Translations under genes and position numbers: made by a program
Origin: Mugil cephalus
Taxonomy: Eukaryota > Chordata > Actinopteri > Mugiliformes > Mugilidae
Assembly: GCF_022458985.1 (NCBI RefSeq)
Contig: NC_061772.1
Span: 8,360,001 to 8,424,000 of the forward strand
DNA length: 64,000 nt
Direction: 5' to 3'
Shown here: positions 51,301 to 63,100 of the stretch, piece after piece
How the letters are laid out: each line of letters begins with the position of its first letter
Position numbering within the stretch: position 1 is the stretch's first letter
The notes under the pieces: model-generated
The model's input: only the letters and a program-made list of their open reading frames with translations
What the model was told of the DNA's origin: nothing
Databases searched by the model: none

Positions 51301-52081
51301 TTTTCTCCCATTTGGAGGCCGACATCAATGTTGTATGAAGCTAGATTTGCACTTGCGCGGTGGATCTGCACTGTAGCTTTATGTGAACCTGCACAGATAT
51401 AATTTTTTTCTATGTTGCAGTGATTTCTGTTGCAAGAGTTAATGTAATATATGTAAGTAGACATTATGTTGTGCAGGGGACTTCATGGGATGAATGACAG
51501 TACATAGACATCCATGCTCTCTAATAACTTTAGTGATTGTCTCATCTCTACCGTGGTGTATGACCAAAGCTAATGCCATCCATATCTGCTTCAACTGTAC
51601 TATGTGTGTAGAATTAATTATTCATTTGTGGTGCTCAAAGCTTGCTAAAATTTGTTGGAGAAGTATATTCACTGTGAGCTGAAAACCTTTTGTGCCCCTA
51701 TAATTCAGACCTCTCGTGTTGCCTCTTTCTCCAGGATGGTAACGGGCATATTGACGAGCAGGAGTTGGATGCTCTGCTGAAGGACCTCTGTGACAAGAAC
51801 AAAATGGTAATGAATAGTGAGCCTATTGATTTATCAGTTCAGGTTACTTTTCTTATTGCCAAAGATAGAACCGAGGTGGGGTAGCTGCCTGAGAAGCCTC
51901 TGCAGAGTGCAATATAGACCACTTTCTGCTCACTGACTGTGCGTACCTGCGCTGTTTCTGGCAGGACGTGGACTCGACCGGACTGGGGGACTACAAACAG
52001 AGCATCATGGCTCTGTCTGATGGAGGGAAACTTTACCGCACTGAGCTGGAGATCGTCCTCTGTCGGGACTCTGCGCTGTGA
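42396..52081 (+). CDS. calb2: Calretinin (calbindin 2), 11 exons
   Basis: Cytosolic EF-hand calcium buffer and sensor of neurons, widely used as a marker of retinal and brain interneurons. Exons: 42396-42489, 47204-47280, 47685-47774, 48004-48084, 49039-49095, 49630-49707, 49827-49882, 49974-50013, 50610-50663, 51735-51806, 51965-52081 (stop TGA). All junctions are GT/AG and phases join into 271 residues, exactly the human CALB2 length. Five canonical EF loops are visible: [12 protein letters not shown] (29-40), [12 protein letters not shown] (76-87), [12 protein letters not shown] (120-131), [12 protein letters not shown] (164-175) and [12 protein letters not shown] (208-219); the sixth ([12 protein letters not shown]) lacks liganding residues, as in the family. 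Blocks [13 protein letters not shown] and [12 protein letters not shown] favour calretinin over calbindin-D28k. Teleosts have calb2a and calb2b; I cannot assign which. Polyadenylation signal AATAAA at 52489-52494. Confidence 0.96.
42950..43060 (+). repeat. Purine-rich GA tract in calb2 intron 1
   Basis: Nearly uninterrupted A/G sequence with GAGAG variants ending in GGGGGGTGGGGGG. Such a strand-asymmetric tract can form triplex or G-rich structures. The complementary-strand reading frame over it is an artefact. Confidence 0.75.
45455..46265 (+). mobile_element. Tc1/mariner transposase relic (calb2 intron 1)
   Basis: Several + strand frames together match a fish Tc1-like transposase: [18 protein letters not shown] in the N-terminal DNA-binding region, then diverged blocks corresponding to the linker and [26 protein letters not shown]-type blocks in the catalytic core, [14 protein letters not shown], and [16 protein letters not shown] containing the second catalytic Asp of the DD34E triad. 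Frameshifts and stops separate them, and the third catalytic region is missing, so the copy is dead and 3'-truncated. Terminal inverted repeats were not identified. Confidence 0.8.
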
Positions 52082-54119
52082 CCTCCCTGCCTGGGACCCT
52101 GCCCTCCTCCCCTACTTCCTACCTCCCGATGTAACCTGGTGCATGTGTGACCCTTAACCTCGCTACACCACTTAGAGTGAAGACAAAAGTGCTTCTGAAA
52201 GCACAAGTGTACTGCTTACCCTGCTGTTTACGCTTTCTACTTTTTTTTTTTTAAACATGCAGTTCCATAGTGGCATATATCAAGAAATATATTGTGCTTT
52301 TATTTATTTGACTTCCCGTTTTTAATATGCATTTGTATTTTTAAATTCGTCTCATATTTGAATAGCTTGCTCTCCACTGAATTTAAAACGAATACTTTTC
52401 TTCTACCTGTTTGTTTATTTATTACAAGCGTGTTTTATTTGATGAGGCTTCTACTGTTCTATTAATGAATATTACTGAGAGATGAATGAATAAACATAAC
52501 ATGACAACACTTGTCCCAGTTATTCACTTGCATCAAAAAGTCCCACCAGCATAGAAAGCATCTTTTGTTTACACCTCAGCTGTCAGGGGCATCATTTCTA
52601 CTGCGTCGCGGCCGATGCAGTAGCAGGTTGGTTTAGTCTTTTAAGATGTTCAGATCAAGAGTGCGTTCTCCACCGACTCCACCTTCACTTTCTAATCTCC
52701 TGGTAGCAGAAAGCGTGATGCAAAAAGTGCTCCTTTTGCTACTCCATTTTTTATAGAGGAGAATCTCTGAGGTATTCTGAGCCACTTAGAGATGAGGGAG
52801 AGGAGTAAGACAAGCTGAGGGACGAACAACAAAAATACATCGGACGATCGTCTCACTCGAACCTACATTTATAAAAGTCAACACAGAATGAGAAAACACG
52901 TGCCGAGATTTTCACCGTTAAATAAATAAATGAATATCTCTTCCTAAGTTTCTGCACCTCATCAGACAAAACATCCAATATAGAACAGATGCCAAATCTG
53001 TCACATTTTAAAGTCAAGGTATCTTTCTTTTAGATTATACTGTATGTGGACTGTTTGTTCTCATCACTGACTGAAATAACAGCAATAACAGATGCTGCTC
53101 AGAAATGTTTAGTGTCATTCTGTAGAGGAAGAGTCAACACACCCCTACGTTTAAACATTATGGAACAGTCTGCCTTCCATCAATTAATCATCAGCCCTTT
53201 CATTTTTAATTAAACCCACTATCTTGAAAGCACGTCCCTTCATCGGCATCACTGCACCACACACACACACACACAAAACAATCTAATGCTCACCTCTTCA
53301 CAGCAAGGGGTAGCTGTTATACACACACAGAGGAACAGAGGGGCACACAGTGAAACACTGGGCTGTAGAGCAAACTGTTAACTGCTGACATCAAGGAAAA
53401 GGAGTTATATCTGCTCTGATTCCTCCACACACGTCAGACCAGCTCAGTGAGAGGAATGAAGCAAGCAGATGAGGTTCCCACTGTTACTTTGACACTGTAC
53501 AGCTGCACACACACGCACGTGCGCACACACACACTACAGTGACAGTAGACACAGTTTAATTTCTTCTTGATACAGTGGTCATGAATTTAAGAGCAGGGGC
53601 TGTGCTGTTTTCTGTGGAGTTATACCCGATGGTGTGTTATCCCTGATTGAGGAGGCAAATGATAACTTGCTGTAAAACATGTGACTGTCTGCAGTGATAC
53701 CTTTCAGAGATGTCCAAATTTCACATGTTATACATGTTTCACATGCATTTCTTTCACGTGTTATTTTCTTCTTGGTGCTACTAATGGGCATTTTTTTTTT
53801 GTTTGTTTCTACTCATTTCCGTTCAAAACATAGAAACCCCATGAGCCACATTGATTCATTTAATTCCCACTAAGCGAAGTGACTTCCATTTCCAGTTCTA
53901 AGTTGCATGTTCCATTACATTTGAGTCACATTATTATTATCACTATTATTAATCACTTTTATTATAGAACAATTCATATGCATATTCAAATTCATGCAAA
54001 TATGGTTACAGGCCTTTTCACCATCACGTGTCTTTGTTTAATTCTGGCTGGTTAGACCTCTGCTCAAATCAAAGTTGACTGGAATGAAAGTTAGCTTTTA
54101 ATTAAAAGCACAGTGGAGA

Positions 54120-54235
54120 GAGACGGGACATGGGAGGCAGAGACTGGGGGAATGACATAGATGAAAGGCCGCTCAGTGCGGGATTCGAACCGGGGCCACC
54201 TGCAGCGAGGACTGCAACCTCAACACAATCAACAC
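54120..54235 (-). mobile_element. tRNA-derived SINE fragment
   Basis: The + strand carries GGGATTCGAACCGGGG, the reverse complement of a pol III B-box (GGTTCGAATCC), preceded by GGGGGAATGACAT, a familiar segment of fish tRNA-derived SINEs. No intact cloverleaf or A-box could be found, so it is not a functional tRNA gene. Confidence 0.6.
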
Positions 54236-54484
54236 AACGATTTCTATTAGTGACTTTTCACCATCAGATTGTACTGAGTTACAGGAGTTATCTTTTCTTC
54301 TATGATCAACAGTGTTTTTAATTATGACCTGCTTAACATTTGCTTACGTAAATTTCAAAGTTGATAGCACATAAAAATTAAGTTGTTCCAAATAGTTTGT
54401 TCACATTATTTAAAAGAAAGGTATCATTAGGTACAATCTAAACTAAACTACCTCAATAGTCACAGACAAACGTGACTGATAATC

Positions 54485-54620
54485 CGTGTCAATGGCCTCT
54501 CACTTGCATCTCATACACCAGCCATACATATACAGACAGACAAGGGACAGGGTGGAATCAAACCGTCAGTCTTTCTGTTAGTGGATGACCGCTCTACCTC
54601 CTGAGCTACTTATTAGCTTA
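54485..54620 (-). mobile_element. tRNA-derived SINE with A- and B-box
   Basis: Read on the minus strand: GTAGCTCAGGAGGTAGAGCG (A-box region), then ATCCACTAACAGAAAGACTG, then GGTTTGATTCCACCCTGTCC (B-box). This is the head of a common fish SINE of the type GTGGCTCAGGAGGTAGAGCGG...GGTTCGATTCC. Mutated stems argue against a true tRNA gene. Confidence 0.7.
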
Positions 54621-55689
54621 GTTGAGTTATTGATCATGTAGTCATGCACGAAAAAACACAGAAGATGCAAAAATGTCACACACAATTCACAATCAATAAA
54701 CACAGAACAACAGGTTTACTACTATAAAACCTTCTCAGGAATTTCTGCTATCACAGATATGGCCACAGTCTGTTTTATTTTTTTTTTATTTTTTCACCGT
54801 TTGTGCTTTTGTAGAATAATATTTCAGTATTTCCTTCTGTTGGACACAGAAAAGAAGTACACTGCTGTTCAGCTTTTGCTAGATTACTAAACATATTAAC
54901 ACACAAAACCAAATAAGCTAAATAAATACAAATATTGAAATCTTTGTGAACTAGATGTTATAAATCACAGCAAATGGTGCTGTGGAACTGAATCCGCCAT
55001 TAGGTCCCATCGTTTCAAGTGTTATTACTGGAGTTGATTAATGAAAGAAAATGTAATGTCTAATGGTTCCCTGCGCTGCTTCACATTTCATCATCACAGT
55101 AGACAAACTATTAATCCACAACTCAGAGAGGAGTGACTGGAGTTGTTGTTGTGCTGCAGTGTGTGCGAAAAGACAAGGGTTAAATAAGGGGGTTTCAACA
55201 AAAACAGTGTAGTCTTTCTTGTGCACATATAGAATATACTGCACAACGTGCTTTCAAAAAATTCAGCTTAAATCTCAGCTAAGCTGTGAAACAGCTCTCA
55301 GCATTACATCTTTCTTATTAGTTTTCCCCTCTGTGTTTTCCTTTCTGATGTTTCTTCTAGCTGTGCTCCATTTCCCACACATTTCCTCAACCTCTAACTT
55401 CTCTTTGTCACTAGATATTAAACTGTCGTCATTTTCTTTCAACCAAGCGGGTTAAAGACCAATGTAGAAGGATTTAAGTTCTGCTCTGGGGTTGGGATTA
55501 ACTACTTTCTAATAAATACTTGACGATTTGGAGTGTATTTATGTCAACTTCAACTTACAATACTTGGACATGCTTATTGTACCATCACTGAGTACACATC
55601 TAAATCTATTCCAATAAGAACACACAGGTCAGACCTTTGAGTGTTGCCTGTGAATAATGGGAATGGGAACTATAATCTGTCTTCTGCCT

Positions 55690-56015
55690 CGTCCTCTCAG
55701 TGACATGACGGGTTTGCTATATGGGTTTGAAACATCCATATCTCCACGCACAGACAGTTCCACAAGTAAGCCAAGAGCACGTCCTGCTATGTCACTCTGT
55801 TGGTGTGCCAGTGGAAGCTATTGTTCTCTGTCAAGTTGCAGGAAAACGTTTCATGGACTTCCAGGCTCTGTTGTATGATGTTCTTCCAAACCACTGTTCA
55901 TTCAACACAGACTACGGGACATGGAAATTGCTATTATTTCCAACTTGTATGACATCTCCTCTTCAGTTGGTGTAGCACTTACTGCAGAAGCTGCTCAACA
56001 TCTAGGACTGATTGA
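55690..56015 (+). pseudogene. Unidentified broken coding fragment
   Basis: Three overlapping + strand frames contain protein-like sequence: MTGLLYGFE near 55707, then from about 55733 a well-formed stretch including VSQEHVLLCHSVGVPVEAI and KRFMDFQALLYDVLPNHCSF, then from about 55922 a third frame with IAIISNLYDISSSVGVALTA and QHLGLIE. The quality of the sequence and the order suggest one gene disrupted by at least two frameshifts. It ends in an A-rich run (about 56012-56035), so it could be a retrocopy. I do not recognise the family. Could also be an active exon misread by me. Confidence 0.4.
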
Positions 56016-56019
56016 AAAA

Positions 56020-57030
56020 AAAATAAATAAAAAATCAGTCAAGAGGAATCAGTAATTCCTCTTGAGTCAAAGAATCCTTTGCGGATGGTCAAGTACAATT
56101 AAGCATTTGATTGTCAAAGTGTGGTCAGGCCACAGAAACTTAATATTAAAATCTGATTTGTATGCAGGTGCAAATCCGTCTTGGCATAATTTGTCTTCAT
56201 AGTGAACAGAGAACCGAGACTACTACAAAGTAAACCTGCATAGAGAGAATGTGAAGGTAGCGGAAATTCAGAAGACGATTTAATGTGTGATATCGCCCTC
56301 AAGTGGTCTATGAAGTAACTACAGGATACCAGCTGAGTAGAGACACTTCACATTTGAGTATATTATTATTTTCTATAGATTCTGCACATCTATTTTGTAT
56401 TTATTGTTTGTATATTATTAGTCCCACGTATGTTTGGAATGTTTAATACATGTTTTGTTATTTTAGCTCTTCTCTAAAATATCAAGTTATATTTATATAA
56501 TGTATAGCAGCTCGATTTTATTATTTTATCTTTCTTTTTACTTGTCGTTTGTAATAGTGTTTCTTTTATGTCCAACTAAGATACAGTGACCAAGTAATGC
56601 CCCCTGTGGATCATTAAAGACTAAGTCTAGCTCCAGGTCTTCTTTGTGGGTTTACAGCGTTTTTTATTGAAAACTTTAATAGATACAAAAACATCTACAT
56701 GGATTAGACATCAGCACAAACATATAATACATACATATACACATACAAACATACATACAACAATATCACTTCAAATACAAGTACAAGGTAAATAATGGGG
56801 ATAAAAGAGACAATAACAGGAAAGAGGGTATTTACATAGCAAATTTTCATTTTTCTTATTTTCCACAAGTTTTAAGGATCTGAGAAGTATTCTGACTTCC
56901 AAATGAACGGTGTACAGTTTGGGTTGACTTTGAAAACTTTTGTTTGTGGATGAAGAATTTATCATAGAGTATTATAAAAATGTATTAAAAAGTCGGTCTT
57001 ACGGCGTCGACGTCGTTCATTCGTGCCTTC
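56020..57030. other. Intergenic region upstream of got2
   Basis: AT-rich DNA with a CATA-type simple repeat at about 56727-56760 and no recognisable coding sequence. The last hundred bases turn CpG-rich as the got2 promoter begins. Confidence 0.6.
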
Positions 57031-57038
57031 TGACGTCA
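57031..57038 (+). promoter_or_regulatory. Palindromic CRE upstream of got2
   Basis: A perfect TGACGTCA lies 89-96 bp before the got2 start codon, inside a CpG-rich stretch with no TATA box. This is the full CREB/ATF consensus and fits a metabolic gene under CREB/ATF control. Use is inferred. Confidence 0.55.
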
Positions 57039-57126
57039 GCGCGTACACAGGCCATAGTGCCGTGGTCGCGCCTGCCCTTCAGATCTGTCCACATCCTACT
57101 AGGCTCTGCTCCCAAGCGCAGCTAAG

Positions 57127-60100
57127 ATGGCTCTGCTCAAGTCTAACAAGGTGATCTACTGCCTGGGCAACATTTCCCCGTCCCTGGGAGTCCTGTCCAC
57201 CCGTAACAGGTACATGTTCATGATATTCCCAAAAAATAACTCGGCATTTAGGAACTAAAGTAGTCGAGATCATATTGGGATAATGTCACATGGTTTCGAC
57301 CACTCAACCTGCTTAAACCCTCTTGTATTAAGGTTAAGACTCTGCTAAGTTTACGTGGAAGCTTCGTTGCTGTGTGATTTGTATAGCACAGCTAGCTGAA
57401 AAGCTAATCATAGACAGGGGTCAAATGGTTTTAGCAGGCCCGGTTGTGCTGTCAGGTTAGCATCTGTGATAGTATCTGGTTCTGGTCTCCAGGTTTACGA
57501 CTCCCATGTCACTCTAGACATCGTCTCCCATTATCACTACATTGACTACATTGATTGCTAACATTATGTTGCTAATAGCGGGGCTCGTTACTGATGAAAG
57601 TCACGTTGGACTCGCAGTTGCACAAGTTCCCGAATAGCAGTGATGTCTGCAGGAAAATGAGAACCCAGCTTCATTTACTGTGTAACAGATACAAATTTTT
57701 TATTCAGTCAACAGAGCGTCAATTTAACGGTAATTCAGTGTGAACCATTTGCCTTTAGTTTTTCCAAAGTAACTCAGGATTGATATGATCGCTTTTGTGG
57801 CCAAATCCCACGTAAAGTTTAAGGTTTGAGCCATCCGACTTGTCGTAGTCGGAGAAGCCGTACGCTGATTGGCTGTCGTGTTCCGCCTTTTATCGCTGAT
57901 TGGCTCATTTCCGGTGATGACGCTACCGGCGCCGTGTCCTTTCATAGTGTGGAGGGCAAACTCGTTTAGATGACTTGTTTCGCTTTTATTTTCTATAACC
58001 ACTCCACGTGTGGCCAGTGTCCACAATGAAGAACTTAATATAGGTTCTTTGTTAAGCGTGTCATTGTGTCTTCACACGTGTAAATGTAGGTTTCGTTTTG
58101 CTAGTAGGTGCTCTCGTATTTCCGTCTGCGTGGGTGTTTCTGTTTCTCAGAGCTTCTTTGTGTCATCTCATGTTCATGCACACGAGTACGAACACCTTCA
58201 ACCAAGGGTTATTATTTAATGTTAAACGTTAGTATCAGAAGCTGTCAATTTATAAAACGCATCCTCCAGAGCCCATCAAACTTGTCCTGGCCTTTAATTT
58301 GCCAACGAGGTCTATTGATCACAGATAACTGACCTGTTACTGATCTCAATATGAATGCTGAAGTTCATATGTTCAAAGGTTCTGTGTGCAGAATGCAGGC
58401 TATATGAGACAGTATACTATACAAAGTATACTGTTAGAGTAGATTGCTAAATAATTGAAAACTACATTTATTTGAACAGATTTTATTTTAAAATACTAAT
58501 TAATTGGCCACATTTATAGCATATTTGTTAAATAATGGATATTCAGATTTTGCAGTACTAAAACTTCACAAGTATATAACATTTCCCCCTGTATGTGACA
58601 GAATCATGTACAATCACCTAATCCTCTTGTTAGATACACTAGGAAAAACAAATGCCTAAAGCTATATCGGTCCTGCACAAATCTCCACTACATAACGATT
58701 TTGGTATTCATGTTTAAAATAACAGAGAAAGCTGCTGAGTCAACTGGAGGTTGTGGTTTAATTATGTTATGTTGTAATTTTGACAACCCAACTTTAGATT
58801 ATTAGGTTATTTTAGTTTAGATAAACACTTTTGTGTTTAATTCAACCCTTTAACAGACCAAAAACTCCATCTTCTAAAATGATAACACAGAATCGGCACC
58901 TTTCTGATATCATTTCAACGTAAACTGAACATTTGAACCTTCATAAAGGAAGATTTGGTGCAGGACTGTTATATTCCGATCCATTCGCTTTGTAATTAAC
59001 TGGCAAGTGATTGTATAGGGAGTGGTGATGCATCTTTAAACAACAAGTACAACAGACAGTCTGCAACATTACCATTACTTTCCTGACACTGTCTCAACAT
59101 TACAACCTTCACAAAGGTCATTTTTGTTATAAATAGTTATAAAGATACAGTTGCGCTGCTTTTAGCACTTACATATTACTTACATTGCATTTACATTTTT
59201 TTTTAATCTAATCAAGGTCCCTGTCCTTTGTTTTCTTGCGGTAAACATGTTTTTAAAAGAGTGTAGAACTCTTACAGCGTTAGAACTCAACATAGACTCA
59301 ACATAATCTGTTTTAATATTGGAGGATCGGTGACTCTTCCCCTTTGCAAGTGTGCGGTCCTAAATTTAGCAGCAACATTTAGAGGGTCTACAAAGCAGAG
59401 GAAACCTGAGATGACATGTGAGTAAGCGCAGGAGTCAAGTGGAATAAAGTCACAATATGACACAATCTTCACTTATCAGGCAGATGTGTAGCAGAACGTG
59501 GCTACAACAAGACAGTTGTTATGTAACTGTCCTCGACATAGTGGCAAAGTAGATAAATAGCAAATTGCAAAGTGGTCAATAATGAATTAATTTGAACTGA
59601 TGAGTCTTTTTTACATACATTGAGGTTCAGTGTGTGTGTGTGTGGGTGTGGGTGTGTGTGGGTGTGTGTATCTATATATATATAGTGACAGAAGATCCTG
59701 TTCAGGTGTTTTCATTGGTCCTGATACAAATAGCAGTGCAGATATTGAATCAGAGAGAAACATAGTTTAACGAGTTGGTACTCCCTGTGATGTGTTTAGT
59801 TAGGATGTGTTAATATACACGTTATACTGAACAAGTCTGAAGTGGATTGGACCGACACATCTTGTTATGCACAATGGTGCAAGCTATAAACTGTGTCAGA
59901 CTGAGGTCAAGAGATCAGACTGTGCAACTTTTCTGATATGGAGCTGACACTGCTGCCTTTTATCGTGGCCTACATACTCTTCTGCCTTTTATCTTTTGAC
60001 AATTTTTAGTGCAGGTATTACTCAATTCCAATGTTCCAAGATGTTTCCACAGATCTGTAATATCTACGTGTGCAGAAATAGGTGTCGTTTGTTTAAAATG

Positions 60101-63100
60101 AAAAGAACAACCCTCACAGCCGTTGTAAAATGCGTAAATGAAACATGAGGAAATAAAATTGGCAGACAGGACATAATGAATTTAAGTGTAAATGAGATAA
60201 TTACTGAGGGTTAATTATGGCAGGACTAGAGACTTTGGGAGTTATTACAGAGACGGCTTGTGTTTAGACCCAGATTAACCTCTACTTTTTTTTTTTTTGG
60301 ACTCTGGACCTTCTGAACGGATTATAATGTTTGTTTCGTGAAACATGTGCCCACTGATCATGTGTCATTCATGCATCTCCACGTCAGTGTCGTATCCGTT
60401 GGTCACATGAGGGGTTAAGCTCAAGCGTTAGTTCCACCGCATGGTTCAGGAGCGTGGTTAGTACAATTGTGTCACTTAAGGCCATGGAAACATTAGAGGC
60501 AGCAGGTCTTAATAACTGTGAAGGTGCATTAGTTAGTTTGTAAGTTTAGTATGCACGTGTGAACTCTACAGTCTCCTCCTTCTCATGACTGATGATCTGG
60601 TGTGGTCCCTTTGCAGCTCATGGTGGGGTGGAGTGCAGATGGGTCCCCCCGATCCCATCCTGGGGGTGACCGAAGCCTTCAAGAGGGACACCAACCCCAA
60701 GAAGATGAACCTGGGAGTGGGAGCCTACAGGGATGACCAGGGAAAACCCTTTGTTCTCAGCTGTGTTCGCAAGGTACAACTGTCACCAAATCCTCCAGTG
60801 AATCCATGGCTGCTATACTTTTCTTACAAATTCACACAGTGATTTTATCCCCTACCATTCACCCAAGGAAAGCAAGCAGTATTATCAGCCAGTCTCAGTT
60901 TATTATTAGAGAATTATTAGACCATGTGAGCTGTTAAGCAGGTCTTTAGAAACTTGAGAGTTTGGTGAGGGAGTTAGATGGTTTATATTTTAACCACCGT
61001 AATGTAGAATAAAGCACAGAGATTTGCACTGTCATAATGACAAAGTGTGTTTTGTTTTGTTTTTTCTAAAAAATTATAACCAGATTTACAGAATAGTGAT
61101 TTTTCACACTTTGTCTCCAGGCAGAAGCTTTGATTGCAGCCAAACAGCTGGATAAAGAGTATCTTCCCATCGGTGGTCTGGGCGAATTTAACAAGGCCTG
61201 TGCTCAGCTGGCTTTTGGTGCTGATAATGAGGTCTTGAAGGCCAACAGGGTAAGTTTACTAATCCCACCTGGTTCATATCAGTTCTGTTTTAGGTCTGAA
61301 TCACGTCAGCAGTTTTCTTGTCCCAACAGAACATCACTGTGCAGACCATCTCAGGAACTGGATCTCTGCGCATTGGAGCCAACTTTTTGGTGAGTGCACA
61401 AATTTATTTAAAAAAAAAAAAATCTGTATTTAAGTTATACTGGTTGTCTCATGAGGTGTTTCTTTGCTACAGTCCCGTTTCCATGGAGGTCCACTTGATG
61501 TGTACCTGCCCAAACCCTCCTGGGGAAACCACACACCCATCTTCAGAGATGCCGGCATGCAGCTCAAAGCTTACCGATACTATGACCCATCCACCTGTGG
61601 CTTCGACTTCAAAGGAGCTCTGGAAGACATCTCTGTAAGATATGGAAGGTTATTTTATACCTATCATCCCCTTACGATTGTCTGATTGCACGATGTCCCT
61701 CAAGTTTGTGGTAACCCAGTCGTGCCATCCAATGATCACAGAACACCTACCTGTGCACCTACACCAACCATAATCCCCATTTATGCAACATACGTACATT
61801 TTACCCAAGATACAGAGAGTATGCCTTTCAGGGGGAGTCAAATTTAGTCTATGGAGATTCACTAAATTCACTACTGATTTAAACTTCTTTACCATACTTA
61901 CAAAACATTTGTACTTGGAAAAATAGAGTTGCATTCATGTTATTACTTTTTACTATTTAGTCTTCAGTTTAGTCCCCAATTAGTGTCATTTCAGTGAATC
62001 AGATACGGAGTCAATGTCAACCGAGAGTCTATATGAGGTGTGGTGTTGCAGGTTGATAATCTGAAACCATTTTAATGTCACAGAAAATTCCAGAGAAGAG
62101 TGTGATCCTGTTGCACGCATGCGCCCACAACCCCACCGGCGTGGACCCCAACAAAGAGCAGTGGAAGGAGATGTCTGAGGTTGTGAAGGTAAGTGAACGT
62201 CAATGTGAGGTTTTGTCATGTTTTGATAAAATATTCACAGCTCAAAAGCCACAGTTGCTAAATGCTGTGGAGTAGTTCTTTATGTTCTCTTGAAACTTCA
62301 TTAACATAGTTTTCCCTTCCTATAGAAAAGGAACCTGCTGGTGTTCTTCGACATGGCGTACCAGGGCTTCGCTAGCGGAGACATTGACCGCGATGCCTGG
62401 GCTGTGCGCCACTTCGTTGAGCAGGGCCACAACATCGTGCTGTCCCAGTCCTACGCCAAGAACATGGGACTCTATGGTCAGTCAGTATTTAGTACAGAAC
62501 TCTTAAATAAACATTAATAGAGACAACAAGTGGATATAGATTTAGTTTTATTGTATTGTCAATTCGGGTAAAGCCCATGTTTATTCTTGTAGTTTACCGC
62601 CACCCAGTGGTAGAAGTGCGATTTATTCAAATAAATATTTATACTTTCAGAGTAATAGAGGTAAGCATCTAGTATAAAATTGTAAAATATAGTTTAAATA
62701 TTGGTATTTTAAAATGTTTAAGGAGATTAGGGTTAACCCAAACCCACATAGCCCTGTTCAGATTCTGAGACATACAACCTCTAGTGTAATGAAATTAAAA
62801 GTTACAATACAGTGAGTTCTCTATTAAATAGTTCTTTAAATTATGTTTGGGTTTTAAGCCTGAACACATTGAGGTTAAGGTTCAGTTGAGCCTAACTCAG
62901 CTGTGTGCATGTGTGTGTCTTGATGTTAACAGGTGAGCGTGTGGGAGGCTTCACTGTGGTGTGTAACGACGCAGAAGAGGCAAAGAGGGTGGAGTCCCAA
63001 CTCAAGATCCTCATCAGGCCCATTTACTCTAACCCACCGATGAATGGCGCCAGAATTGCCAGCACTATTCTCACCACACCAGACCTGCGGTCTCTGTGGT

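Larger units (their letters stand above)
52082..55640. other. calb2 3' UTR and intergenic region
   Basis: calb2 3' UTR extends to about 52.5 kb. Beyond lie short CA runs (53262-53277 and 53505-53533), two tRNA-derived SINE fragments (annotated separately) and AT-rich DNA without recognisable coding sequence. Confidence 0.6.
57210..60616. other. got2 intron 1 (3.4 kb)
   Basis: Mostly AT-rich. It contains an internal CpG/CCAAT/ETS cluster at about 57840-57950 (annotated separately), TG then TA simple repeats at 59631-59687, and poly-T near 60288. No internal exon supported. Confidence 0.7.

Noticed and set aside
54485-54620. Possible tRNA gene on the minus strand
   Set aside because: A- and B-box-like sequences are present but stems are mismatched; it fits a SINE head better.
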